From Hyalangium ruber (GTDB lineage: Bacteria > Myxococcota > Myxococcia > Myxococcales > Myxococcaceae): 64,000 nucleotides of DNA. Every line of letters starts with the position of its first letter. Within the stretch, counting starts at the first letter, position 1. This document shows, in pieces, positions 41,751-49,749 of this stretch. The translations under genes were made by a program, and so were the position numbers. The notes under the pieces were generated by a model, which saw only the letters and a program-made list of their open reading frames with translations, had not been told where the DNA came from and searched no databases. The stretch spans positions 358,952-422,951 of the forward strand of contig NZ_JAXIVS010000009.1 in assembly GCF_034259325.1 (NCBI RefSeq), given 5' to 3'.

Positions 41751-41775
41751 TGTCCGACATCTGTCGGATGTCGTA
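41751..41775. promoter_or_regulatory. Compound palindrome / triple TGTC(G/C)GA element between lpxI and the OmpA gene
   Basis: CCGACA-TC-TGTCGG (41754-41767) is a near-perfect palindrome. CGACATC/GATGTCG (41755-41761 and 41767-41773) is a second overlapping one with a 5-nt loop. TGTCCGA, TGTCGGA and TGTCGTA start at 41751, 41762 and 41769. It may be an operator for the OmpA gene or a hairpin ending the lpx transcript. Confidence 0.4.
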
Positions 41776-41890
41776 CCTCGCTGGCCCCGTTCCCTGAATT
41801 CACAGAGCGTCCTACCGTCCTCCCCCTTAGGGAATCCCGCGCGCCGGGACCCTGTTTGTCCGCAACCGGCCCACCCGAGGTAGCCGCTCG

Positions 41891-42913
41891 ATGACCGCTC
41901 GCCTGCTCTTGCTCTGCCTCGCCCTGACCGCTGTACCCGCCCTTGGAGGGGAAGCCATCCGCGTGACTCTCGAAGGACGTGCGGCGCTGGGCCAGGGGAT
42001 GCCGGCGCTAAAGGTCCACATCCTGGAGCCCATCGCGGGCCTCGAGCTGAAGCTCAAGCGCTCGGACGGCCAGACGCTCGAGCAGAAGGGGAGCGGGCGA
42101 CCAGGCACGACGAAGGCCTTCCCCCTGGAGCAGCCCGAGGGTCGCTTCCACTACGAGGGCGAGTTGACGGTGCGCTTCACGGACGCGGACCCGGGGACGA
42201 TGCCCCTGTCCTTCGACGCGGAGCTGCTGGGGCCGCTGAAGCTGGCGGTGGCCCGGGAGGACCTGGACCTCGCGGCGCGCAAGCTGCGCTTCACGCTGTC
42301 CCGGCCCGCCGGCAAGGCGAAGGTGACGGTGTGGATGGACACCGGCAAGAAGGCCATGGACGAAGAGGTCCCCTTCAAGGGCCAGCCCGCGGGGACGCCG
42401 CTGGAGGTGAGCTGGCCGGCGGAGGAGGGGCGGGTGCTTCGCATCTCGCTCCAGGCCTACGACACCTCCGAGTTCTACACGGGCGTGGACCTGTACCCGT
42501 GGCAGGTGGACATCCCGCATGAAGAGGTGAACTTTCCCTCGGGCAGCGCGGAGATCCTCGCGGCCGAGCGGGGCAAGCTGGACCACAGCCAGAAGCTCGT
42601 GGCGGAGGCGGTGACGCGCTACGGGCGCTTCGCGGCGCTGCGGCTCTACGTGCTCGGCCACACGGACACCGTGGGGGCCACGGACGCCAACCGGGAGCTG
42701 TCGCTCCAGCGCGCGCGCAGCATCGCCGCCTACTTCCGCAAGCGCGGCGTGAAGCTGCCCATCTTCTACGAGGGCTTCGGTGAGCAGTCGCTTCGGGTGT
42801 CGACTCCGGACGAGACCGCCGAGGCCTCCAACCGCCGTGCCGAGTACATCATCGCCGTGGAGGATCCGGCGCTGACCCAAGCTCCTTTCAACCCGCAGTG
42901 GCGCAAGCTGTGA
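41891..42913 (+). CDS. OmpA-family peptidoglycan-associated envelope protein
   Basis: The 340-residue precursor has a signal peptide (LLLLCLALTAVPALGG), a large N-terminal region of predicted beta-strands (about 20-215) that I do not recognise, and a C-terminal OmpA-like peptidoglycan-binding domain (about 215-325). Conserved residues are seen in LYVLGHTDTVGATDANRELSLQRARSIAAYF and SNRRAEYII. No N-terminal beta-barrel is evident, so it may be a periplasmic or lipoprotein-independent anchor. GAGG precedes the ATG by 10 nt. A lipoprotein gene follows 23 bp later. Confidence 0.82.
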   Translation: MTARLLLLCLALTAVPALGGEAIRVTLEGRAALGQGMPALKVHILEPIAGLELKLKRSDGQTLEQKGSGRPGTTKAFPLEQPEGRFHYEGELTVRFTDADPGTMPLSFDAELLGPLKLAVAREDLDLAARKLRFTLSRPAGKAKVTVWMDTGKKAMDEEVPFKGQPAGTPLEVSWPAEEGRVLRISLQAYDTSEFYTGVDLYPWQVDIPHEEVNFPSGSAEILAAERGKLDHSQKLVAEAVTRYGRFAALRLYVLGHTDTVGATDANRELSLQRARSIAAYFRKRGVKLPIFYEGFGEQSLRVSTPDETAEASNRRAEYIIAVEDPALTQAPFNPQWRKL

Positions 42914-42936
42914 TGCCTTCCTGGAGGAACCGACGG

Positions 42937-43392
42937 ATGAACCGCCTCTCCCTCGCCGCCGTGCTCGGACTCGCTGTCGCGGGCTGCGCGCATTCCGTGA
43001 CGTCGCCCACGCAACAGCCCCTCCAGACGGAAGCGGCGCGGTGTGAGCTGGTCCACACGCTGATGCGCGAGCCGATCGTCTCGCAGCGCCTCATGGAGAT
43101 GGCCACCGAGGGGCGGGAGCTGCCCTTGCCGGTGGCGGTCTTCTTGCGCGACCCGGAGCAGGGGCTGCTCGAGCGGCTCTTCGACAACGACGCGGCCACG
43201 TGCGGGGACGCCCAGTTCCGGGTGGTGCGCGAGCTGACGCGGGAAGGGCTGGTGCTGTACCTGCAGGAGACTCCGGAAGGCTACGCGTACGACGCGCGGC
43301 GCGCGGGCCCGGAGGCGCTGTCGATGGGCGGCGAGCCGCAGGGCGTGGTTCGCCGCAACGGCCAGGGCGGCTGGGCGACCGCGACGGACTGA
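42937..43392 (+). CDS. Small outer-envelope lipoprotein, unrecognised
   Basis: A 151-residue precursor with a lipoprotein signal and lipobox LAVAGC near residue 16. The mature part has two cysteines (ARCELVHTL, AATCGDAQF) that may form a disulfide, and no known domain. ATG 42937 is preceded by GGAGG (42923-42927) at 9 nt. A longer start at 42913, overlapping the ompA stop, is possible but would add a charged eight-residue leader. It is probably in one operon with the OmpA-like gene and may act with it in the envelope. It is convergent with the hybrid kinase gene. Confidence 0.75.
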   Translation: MNRLSLAAVLGLAVAGCAHSVTSPTQQPLQTEAARCELVHTLMREPIVSQRLMEMATEGRELPLPVAVFLRDPEQGLLERLFDNDAATCGDAQFRVVRELTREGLVLYLQETPEGYAYDARRAGPEALSMGGEPQGVVRRNGQGGWATATD

Positions 43393-43420
43393 GGCTCCCT
43401 CCGGGAAGGGTGGTCAGCGC

Positions 43421-46400
43421 TCAGCGTGGGCCCAGGGCCAGTCCCAGGGCCTCGCGTGCGTGCTCGAACTCGCGCCCGAGCACCTCGAGGAGCGGGCCCA
43501 CTCCGGCTCCACTGCTGGCGGCGGTCTCCACCTGGGCGCAGACGCTCGCCAGCCTCATGGCGCCCAGCATCGCGCTGCTGCTCTTGAGCGAGTGCGCCGA
43601 CCGTTCGAGCGTCTCCAGGTCCCCGGTGGCGAGGGCCTCGCGCATGGCCTGGAGGCGCCCCGGCGTGTTCGCCAGGAAAAGCCCCACGACCTCCGTGAGG
43701 GCGTCCTCTCCGAGCGCCCGCAGCGAGTCGAGCTTCGAGGGATCGAACCCGTCTTCCGAGAGGGGCGGGGGCTGCTCGTGCTCCGTGGGGGCCACGGCCA
43801 CCTCGCCGCTGGCGCGCAGGAGCGCTGCTTGTAACTCCTCGATGCGCACGGGCTTGGCGACATAGTCATCCACACCGGCCTGGAGGCACCGCTCCCGGTC
43901 GCCCTGCATCGCGCTGGCCGTCATGGCGATGATGCGCGGCTGCCGCGCGGGTGGCAGGTCCGCGCGAATGCGCCGGGTCGCCTCGAGCCCGTCCATCTCC
44001 GGCATCTGCACATCCATCAGCACCACGTCGAAGCGCTGCCGCTGGAGAGCCTCCAGCACCTCGAGCCCATTGGCCGCCACCTCCGCTCGGTAGCCCATCT
44101 TCTCGAGGATCCGCAGCGCGACCTTCTGGTTCACCACGTAGTCCTCCGCCAGCAGGATGCGCAGCGGGTGGCTCTCGGCGAGCCGCCGGTCGAGGAGGGG
44201 CGGCGCCGTGGGAGGCCTCGGTGCCATCTTGGCCCCGAGCGCCTGGGCGATGACCGTGTGCAGGTGGAGGCTCTTGGCCGGCTTCGACAGGACCGCGGCG
44301 AAGCCCACCGCCGCGAGGCGCTCGGCGGTCCCGCGTGTCCCCGACGACAGGAGGATGAGCGGCAGGCGCTCTCCATCGGGAAGCTTGCGCAGGGCGAGCG
44401 CCAGATCGATTCCATCCATGTCGGGCATGTGCAGGTCGAGGATCGCGGCGTCGAACCGGCTGCTCGCTTCGAACAGGGCAAGCGCCTCGCGTCCCGAAGC
44501 GGCCCGCGTGGCTTCGGCGCCCCACGAACCCACCTGCCGGGAGAGGATCTCCCGGTTGGTCGCGTTGTCATCGACGATGAGCAGACGCCGGCCCGTGAGC
44601 CGGGGTGGAACCTGCCCACGTGACGGCAGCACCGCCTCGGTGGCCTCGCCGACCTCAAGAGTGAACGAGAACCGCGAACCCTCGCCCACGCGGCTCTCGA
44701 CCGAGATCGCTCCGTTCATCATCTCGACGAGGCGCTTGCTGATGGCGAGCCCCAGCCCGGTGCCGCCGTACTGCCGGGTCGTCGAGGCATCGACCTGGCT
44801 GAACGAGCGGAAGAGCCGATCGAGCCGCTCCTCCGGGATTCCGATGCCCGTGTCCCGGACCGTGAACCGGAGTTCATGGCGCCCCGCGTCCAGCGGTCGC
44901 GAGGTGACAGTGACGACGACCTCCCCGGCCTGGGTGAACTTGAGGGCATTGGACACGAGGTTGACGAGCACCTGCCGCAGGCGCGTCACGTCGCTGGTGA
45001 CCACCTGGGGTACGCCCTCGTCCACCGCGCACGCCAGCTCGAGCCCCTTCTGCGCGGCCGTCGGCGCGAGCAGGTCCAGCGCCTCCTCGACGCACTCGCG
45101 CACGTCGAACGGATGGCGCTCGATGTCGAGCTTGCCCGACTCGATCTTCGAGAAGTCGAGGATCTCGTTGATGATGGTGAGCAGCGCGTCCCCGGAGTTG
45201 CGGATCGTCTCTGCGAACTCGCGCTGCTCGGGGCTGAGCGGGGTGTCGAGCAGGAGCCCCGCCATGCCGATGACCGCGTTCATCGGCGTGCGGATCTCAT
45301 GGCTCATGTTCGCCAGGAACTCGCTCTTGGCCGCGGCGGCGCGCTCCGCCAATTGCTTTGCCTCGGAGAGCTCGGCCGTGCGCTCGGCGACGCGCTTCTC
45401 CAGCGAGGCGTTCATCTCGAGCAGGGCCTGCTCCTGAGCGGCGAGCGAATCGACGAGTCCCGTGAGGGAGTGGGCGAGGCGGGCCACCTCGTCACCGCCG
45501 GTGACGGCGGGGATGCGCGCCGGGTGCTCGCGGCGGCGGATGCGGTCAGCGGCGGCGGCGATGGCCAGCAGCGGGCGCGTCATGCGGTCGGCGAGGAACC
45601 AGCCCAGGGCGATGAACGCGAGGCCGAACAGCGCGCCGGAGCCGATGATGGTCCACCGAAGCTGGCGCGCCAGGGCGAAGGCCACCGTGGCGTCGCGCCG
45701 CAGGAGGACCGTCCAGCCCAGGCCCTTGTACTCCGCATGACCGGTGTCCACGGCCGAGGCGGCGAGGTACTGGTGGCCATCGGGGAAGGTCAGGATGGCG
45801 CCCTCGTCACTCTGGGCCGCTTGGAGCAGGGCGGGATCCAGGATCGAGTCACGCAGGCTCTCCGGGCCGAGCAGGACCCGCCCCGCGGTGCTCACGATGA
45901 GCAGCTCCAGGCCCGTCTGGCCTCCGGTCGTGGCGAGCATGTCGCGCTCGAGCTTCTCCGCCCACTCCCAGTTGAGGTGCGCTCCGAGCACGCCCGCGAA
46001 GCGCTCATCGGGAGCAAACACGGGGGCTGCCACGTCGACGAAGCGCAGGGGCTCTCCCGACGGATTGGGCAGGAGCTTCGCGAGCAGGACCGCCTCGTGC
46101 AGGTCTCCCGCGTAGGTGCCGGAGCGTGCGCCCATCCACCAGGGCCGCTGGGAGACCTGCACACCTTCGAGGAGTCCCTGGGCGCTCGCGATGAGAACAC
46201 CCTGGGCGTCGGTCAGGCCGATGAAGGCATAGTCGGGGTAGGTGGACTGGAGCTTCTCCAGGAACTCGCGCTTCCGGGAGACGGGGACGGCCGGGTCACG
46301 GATCTCACTGAGGCTGGCGGCCACCTGGACATCGCGGTAGCGCTCGTACATGCCACGTCCCAGGGCCTCGGCCATCTGTCGGGCGGTCTGGCGGAGCGCC

Positions 46401-46570
46401 AGGGCCGAGTCCCGTTCGATGTGCCGGCGGGCCATCTCTCCCGCGACGAGGGCGAGCGACAGCGACAGGACGAGGCTGACCCCACCAAAACAGAGCGCGA
46501 GCCGCAGCTTTAGACTCAGCCGGGAGCCCGTGACTTGGTCGGGTGGGGGAGGGGTGGTGGGCAAGGGCAC
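43421..46570 (-). CDS. Hybrid sensor histidine kinase (Cache-HAMP-HisKA-HATPase-REC-REC-HPt)
   Basis: A 1049-residue membrane kinase with a complete internal phosphorelay. Order: TM1 (about 26-44), extracytoplasmic dCache-like sensor (45-300), TM2 (306-328), HAMP (329-385), coiled coil, HisKA with H424 ([13 protein letters not shown]), HATPase (N-box [12 protein letters not shown]-box [13 protein letters not shown]), receiver 1 with D712 ([10 protein letters not shown]), receiver 2 with D853 ([11 protein letters not shown]), and HPt with H993 ([13 protein letters not shown]). No partner response regulator is adjacent. It is first in a minus-strand block, with PIN upstream on the same strand. 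Confidence 0.94.
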   Translation of the reverse strand: MPLPTTPPPPDQVTGSRLSLKLRLALCFGGVSLVLSLSLALVAGEMARRHIERDSALALRQTARQMAEALGRGMYERYRDVQVAASLSEIRDPAVPVSRKREFLEKLQSTYPDYAFIGLTDAQGVLIASAQGLLEGVQVSQRPWWMGARSGTYAGDLHEAVLLAKLLPNPSGEPLRFVDVAAPVFAPDERFAGVLGAHLNWEWAEKLERDMLATTGGQTGLELLIVSTAGRVLLGPESLRDSILDPALLQAAQSDEGAILTFPDGHQYLAASAVDTGHAEYKGLGWTVLLRRDATVAFALARQLRWTIIGSGALFGLAFIALGWFLADRMTRPLLAIAAAADRIRRREHPARIPAVTGGDEVARLAHSLTGLVDSLAAQEQALLEMNASLEKRVAERTAELSEAKQLAERAAAAKSEFLANMSHEIRTPMNAVIGMAGLLLDTPLSPEQREFAETIRNSGDALLTIINEILDFSKIESGKLDIERHPFDVRECVEEALDLLAPTAAQKGLELACAVDEGVPQVVTSDVTRLRQVLVNLVSNALKFTQAGEVVVTVTSRPLDAGRHELRFTVRDTGIGIPEERLDRLFRSFSQVDASTTRQYGGTGLGLAISKRLVEMMNGAISVESRVGEGSRFSFTLEVGEATEAVLPSRGQVPPRLTGRRLLIVDDNATNREILSRQVGSWGAEATRAASGREALALFEASSRFDAAILDLHMPDMDGIDLALALRKLPDGERLPLILLSSGTRGTAERLAAVGFAAVLSKPAKSLHLHTVIAQALGAKMAPRPPTAPPLLDRRLAESHPLRILLAEDYVVNQKVALRILEKMGYRAEVAANGLEVLEALQRQRFDVVLMDVQMPEMDGLEATRRIRADLPPARQPRIIAMTASAMQGDRERCLQAGVDDYVAKPVRIEELQAALLRASGEVAVAPTEHEQPPPLSEDGFDPSKLDSLRALGEDALTEVVGLFLANTPGRLQAMREALATGDLETLERSAHSLKSSSAMLGAMRLASVCAQVETAASSGAGVGPLLEVLGREFEHAREALGLALGPR

Positions 46571-46654
46571 GGAGGCGGCGGAAAGCCTGCAGTATCGGGG
46601 ATTTACCGCTGCGGGTGCCAGCGCCCCGCCGCCTGACGCGGAGTGAAGCCACCC

Positions 46655-47140
46655 TTACGGAGAGGGAGCGGCCCCGGTGATTCGCGCGAGGGCCTGCACC
46701 GCCTGTTTGGGCGTGAAGATCACGAACGGCAGGTCGCGGCGATCCGCGAGCGAGAGCACCCGCTTGTCCTTGCTCACCAGCCAGGCGGAGCCAATCCGGG
46801 CCGCGAGGATGAGGAACTTCTGATCATCCCGGTCGCGGCAGCGGGGCAGGGTGGGGAGCGGCGAGAGGTCTCCATCGGGGGCCATCTGCACGAGCCCCCG
46901 GTAGCGGGAGAGGACGGCTTGCCTGGCGGCCTCGTCCAACTTGAAGGAGGGCATGGGGAGCACCCACTCCAACTCCTGGAGCGTCTGTCGATCCGCCCAC
47001 GCGGTGAGCTGGCCCGCCGTCAGGGCATGGCCGAGGGGGCGTGCGATCGGGTCATCGAACACCAGCAGGTCCAGGATCACATTGGTGTCGAGGACCACGC
47101 TCTGGGGCTGGGAAGGAGAGGTGGGAACGGGTTGGGCCAT
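46655..47140 (-). CDS. PIN-domain protein (putative RNase)
   Basis: The 161-residue protein has a PIN fold: VVLDTNVILDLLVF with metal-binding D18 near the N-terminus, a middle helix, and DRDDQKFLILAARIGSAWLVSKDKRVL carrying the other acidic residues. It resembles the 'putative toxin-antitoxin component, PIN family' group. No antitoxin-like gene lies next to it; MarC is 18 bp upstream in transcription order and the kinase follows 84 bp after. It is therefore either an orphan VapC-like RNase or a housekeeping PIN protein. Toxicity is not implied by sequence. Confidence 0.85.
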   Translation of the reverse strand: MAQPVPTSPSQPQSVVLDTNVILDLLVFDDPIARPLGHALTAGQLTAWADRQTLQELEWVLPMPSFKLDEAARQAVLSRYRGLVQMAPDGDLSPLPTLPRCRDRDDQKFLILAARIGSAWLVSKDKRVLSLADRRDLPFVIFTPKQAVQALARITGAAPSP

Positions 47141-47158
47141 ATCGCTCCCGGTGGTGGG

Positions 47159-47788
47159 TCAGCGTCCCAGCAGGTCCTTGGCGCCATCGGCCATGAACTG
47201 CACGGCGATGGCGGCGAGGATGAGCCCCATCACGCGCTCGAGGATGGCCACGCCCGACTGCTTGAGCACGCGCTGCACCAGGTGGGAGGCGCGCAGGATG
47301 TAGTAGCTGGCCACGAACGTGAGCACGATGGCGGCGAGCACCGGCACCGCCATCGACCACGTCTCGCCCTTGGACATGAGCACCATGGCGGAGGCGATGG
47401 CGCCCGGGCCCGCGAGCAGCGGCATGGCCAGAGGCACCAGCGCCACGTCCTCCTTGTGCGCGCCCTCCTGCTGCTCGCTGTGGCTGGTGCGCGTCTCCGA
47501 GGGCCGGGCGCGGAGCATGTCCAGCGCGGTGATGAGCAGCAGGATGCCGCCGGCGACGCGGAAGGCGGCCAGCGAGACGCCGAAGATCTGGAAGATGACG
47601 CCGCCGAAGAGGGCGAAGAAGAGCAGCAGCCCGCCGGCCACCAGACAGGCCCGCAGCGCCGTGCGGCGCATCTTCTCCGCCGAGTCGCCCGCGGTGATGG
47701 CCAGGAAGATGGGCACCACGCCGATCGGGTCCACCACGAAGAAGACGGCGGAGAGCGAGACGAGGAAGTGGGTGAGGTAGGCGCCCAT
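47159..47788 (-). CDS. MarC-family membrane protein
   Basis: A 209-residue polytopic protein with six hydrophobic segments and the MarC signatures FVVDPIGVVPIFLAIT near the N-terminus, GGILLLITALDM in the middle and PLLAGPGAIASAMVL around 125-140. A charged loop (RPSETRTSHSEQQEGAHKED) separates the two halves. Function of MarC proteins is unproven; a multidrug role was withdrawn in E. coli. It overlaps nothing but lies 5 bp after the mannose synthase gene in transcription order, so it is in that operon. Confidence 0.9.
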   Translation of the reverse strand: MGAYLTHFLVSLSAVFFVVDPIGVVPIFLAITAGDSAEKMRRTALRACLVAGGLLLFFALFGGVIFQIFGVSLAAFRVAGGILLLITALDMLRARPSETRTSHSEQQEGAHKEDVALVPLAMPLLAGPGAIASAMVLMSKGETWSMAVPVLAAIVLTFVASYYILRASHLVQRVLKQSGVAILERVMGLILAAIAVQFMADGAKDLLGR

Positions 47789-47793
47789 CCCCG

Positions 47794-48498
47794 TTACACC
47801 GTGAGGCGCAGCTTCCAGACCATGGTGAGCGCCTCGAGGAAGATCTTCCGGCTCATCTTCGAGTGCCCGACGCGCCGGTCCTCGAAGACGATGGGCACCT
47901 CGCGCACGGTGAAGCCCTTCTTGAGCGTCCGGTAGGTGAGTTCGATCTGGAAGGCGTACCCGGTGCTCTTCACCTCATCGAGGCCGATGGACTCCAGCAC
48001 GCGGCGGTGGAAGCACTTGAAGCCACCGGTCAGGTCGCGCACGTCCACCCCGAGGATGGTGCGCGCGTAGAGCGAGCCGCCCTGGCTGATGACCTGCCGC
48101 CCGATGCCCCAGTTCACCGTGCCACCGCCGGTGACGTAGCGCGAGCCCAGCACCAGGTCCGCGCCCGCCTCGGCGGTGTCCAGGATGGTGGGCAGGTGGC
48201 GCGGATCGTGGCTGAAGTCCGCGTCCATCTCGATGATGTACGTGTACCCCTGCTCCAGCGCCCAGCGGAAGGCGGCCAGGTACGCGCGGCCCAGGCCCTC
48301 CTTCTTCTCGCGGTGGAACACCCGGATGCGCGGCTCCTTGGCGGCCAGCGCGTCGGCGATCCGCCCGGTCCCATCCGGCGAGTTGTCATCCACGACGAGG
48401 ATGTCCACGCGGGGCTCGGCCTTGAGCACCGCCTGGGTGATGGGCTCGATGTTCTCCGCCTCGTTATAGGTGGGGATGCAGACCAGCGCTCGGTTCAT
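47794..48498 (-). CDS. Polyprenol-phosphate mannosyltransferase (Dpm1-type GT2)
   Basis: The 234-residue GT2 enzyme should make polyprenol-phosphate mannose from GDP-mannose. It shows VCIPTYNEAENIEPI, the DxD-type VVDDNSPDGTG, EMDADFSHDPRHLP and LVLGSRYVTGGG, all diagnostic of Dpm1-like enzymes. There is no C-terminal membrane segment, as in the catalytic-only form. I chose ATG 48498 (MNRALVCIP); a start at 48513 would add five residues. It follows lpxB by 39 bp on the same strand, suggesting supply of a lipid-linked sugar for envelope glycan or protein glycosylation. Confidence 0.9.
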   Translation of the reverse strand: MNRALVCIPTYNEAENIEPITQAVLKAEPRVDILVVDDNSPDGTGRIADALAAKEPRIRVFHREKKEGLGRAYLAAFRWALEQGYTYIIEMDADFSHDPRHLPTILDTAEAGADLVLGSRYVTGGGTVNWGIGRQVISQGGSLYARTILGVDVRDLTGGFKCFHRRVLESIGLDEVKSTGYAFQIELTYRTLKKGFTVREVPIVFEDRRVGHSKMSRKIFLEALTMVWKLRLTV

Positions 48499-48537
48499 GG
48501 CGCGGCGGGACATAGCAGAGCCCGGCCCCGCTCACCC

Positions 48538-49692
48538 TCAAACTTTGACGGGGGCGGGCAGCAACTCCAGCACGGCCTCCGCAGCCCGCTCGGCGGCGCC
48601 TGGGCCTCCCAGCCGGCCTCGGACTTCCTCCAGCCCTCGAAGCATCTCCTCCCGAGGTGGGCCCGGATCCCACACGCGGCGGACCTCCGAGGCGATGCGC
48701 TCGGGCGTCATGTCGCCCTGGAGCAGCTCGGGTACGAGCCGGCGCCCGGCGAGCAGGTTCACCAGCGCCACGTGGGCGACCTTCAGCATGAGCCGGCCCA
48801 CGAGGTAGGTGACGAGCGAGACGCGGTAGACGACCACCAGCGGGCGTTGCATCAGCCCGGCCTCCAGCACCGCCGTCCCCGAGGCGACGATGGCCGCGTC
48901 GCTCGCGCCCACCACCTCGGGGGCGCGGCCCTCCACGAGCCGGGGCGACAGGCCGCTGCCCTCGAAGCGGGAGACGACCTCCTCGCGGGGGATGGTGGGG
49001 GCCACGGGGACGACGATCTGCAGCCCGGGGCGCTCGGCTGCGAGCTGTTTCGCCGCGCCCACCATGGAGGGCAACAGGCGGCGAATCTCACTCATGCGAC
49101 TGCCCGGCAGCAGGGCGAGTGTGGGCGCATCCACCGAGAGGCCGAGCTGCTGGCGGAAGGCGGCGGCGCTGGCGGGGGCGGGGACCTGCTCCACCACGGG
49201 GCTGCCCACGTACCGGGCGTCCACTCCGGAGTCCCGATAGAAGGCCTCCTCGAAGGGGAGGATGCACAGCATCCGGTCCACGCGCTGGCGAATGGTCTTC
49301 ACCCGGCCCTGGCGCCAGGCCCAGATCATCGGCGACACGTAGTAGGCGACCGGGATTCCCAGGGCTTTCAGCTTGGCGGCCAGGCGCAGGTTGAAGTCCG
49401 GGATGTCCACCAGGATGGCGCACACGGGGCGGCGCTCCTGGGCGGCGTCGGCCAGTCCGCGCATGACCTGGAGGATGCGGGGAATCTTGGGCAGCACCTC
49501 GGTGATGCCCATCACGGATACTTCCTGGGCGCTGAAGAGCAGCTCGACCCCCCGGGCGGCCAGGCGCGAGCCTCCCATGCCGAAGAAGCGCAGGTCCGGG
49601 CGCCGCGCCTGGAGGGCGGCGACGAGCTCGGAGGCGTGGGCGTCGCCGGAGGCCTCACCGGTGACGACGAGAATCTGTGGAGCAGCGGTCAT
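48538..49692 (-). CDS. lpxB: Lipid-A-disaccharide synthase
   Basis: LpxB joins lipid X and UDP-2,3-diacylglucosamine to form the lipid A disaccharide. The 384-residue GT19 enzyme shows QILVVTGEASGDAHAS at the N-terminus, VDIPDFNLRLAAKLKALGIPVAYYVSPMIWAW, and the C-terminal GRAPEVVGASDAAIVASGTAVLEAGL. ATG 49692 is chosen as the first codon of the conserved GEASGD domain; the reading frame stays open far upstream but that is antisense to the next gene. It is the first gene of a minus-strand operon with the mannose synthase, marC and PIN genes, and is divergent from the regulator at 49750. Confidence 0.95.
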   Translation of the reverse strand: MTAAPQILVVTGEASGDAHASELVAALQARRPDLRFFGMGGSRLAARGVELLFSAQEVSVMGITEVLPKIPRILQVMRGLADAAQERRPVCAILVDIPDFNLRLAAKLKALGIPVAYYVSPMIWAWRQGRVKTIRQRVDRMLCILPFEEAFYRDSGVDARYVGSPVVEQVPAPASAAAFRQQLGLSVDAPTLALLPGSRMSEIRRLLPSMVGAAKQLAAERPGLQIVVPVAPTIPREEVVSRFEGSGLSPRLVEGRAPEVVGASDAAIVASGTAVLEAGLMQRPLVVVYRVSLVTYLVGRLMLKVAHVALVNLLAGRRLVPELLQGDMTPERIASEVRRVWDPGPPREEMLRGLEEVRGRLGGPGAAERAAEAVLELLPAPVKV

Positions 49693-49749
49693 CAGGGGCG
49701 CGCATCGTAACTGAAGCGGGCCGGACAAATGTGTACACTCCGGGCCCCC

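Noticed and set aside
43393..43420. Hairpin between the convergent lipoprotein and kinase genes
   Set aside because: CCCT/AGGG is only 4 bp; too weak to call a terminator.
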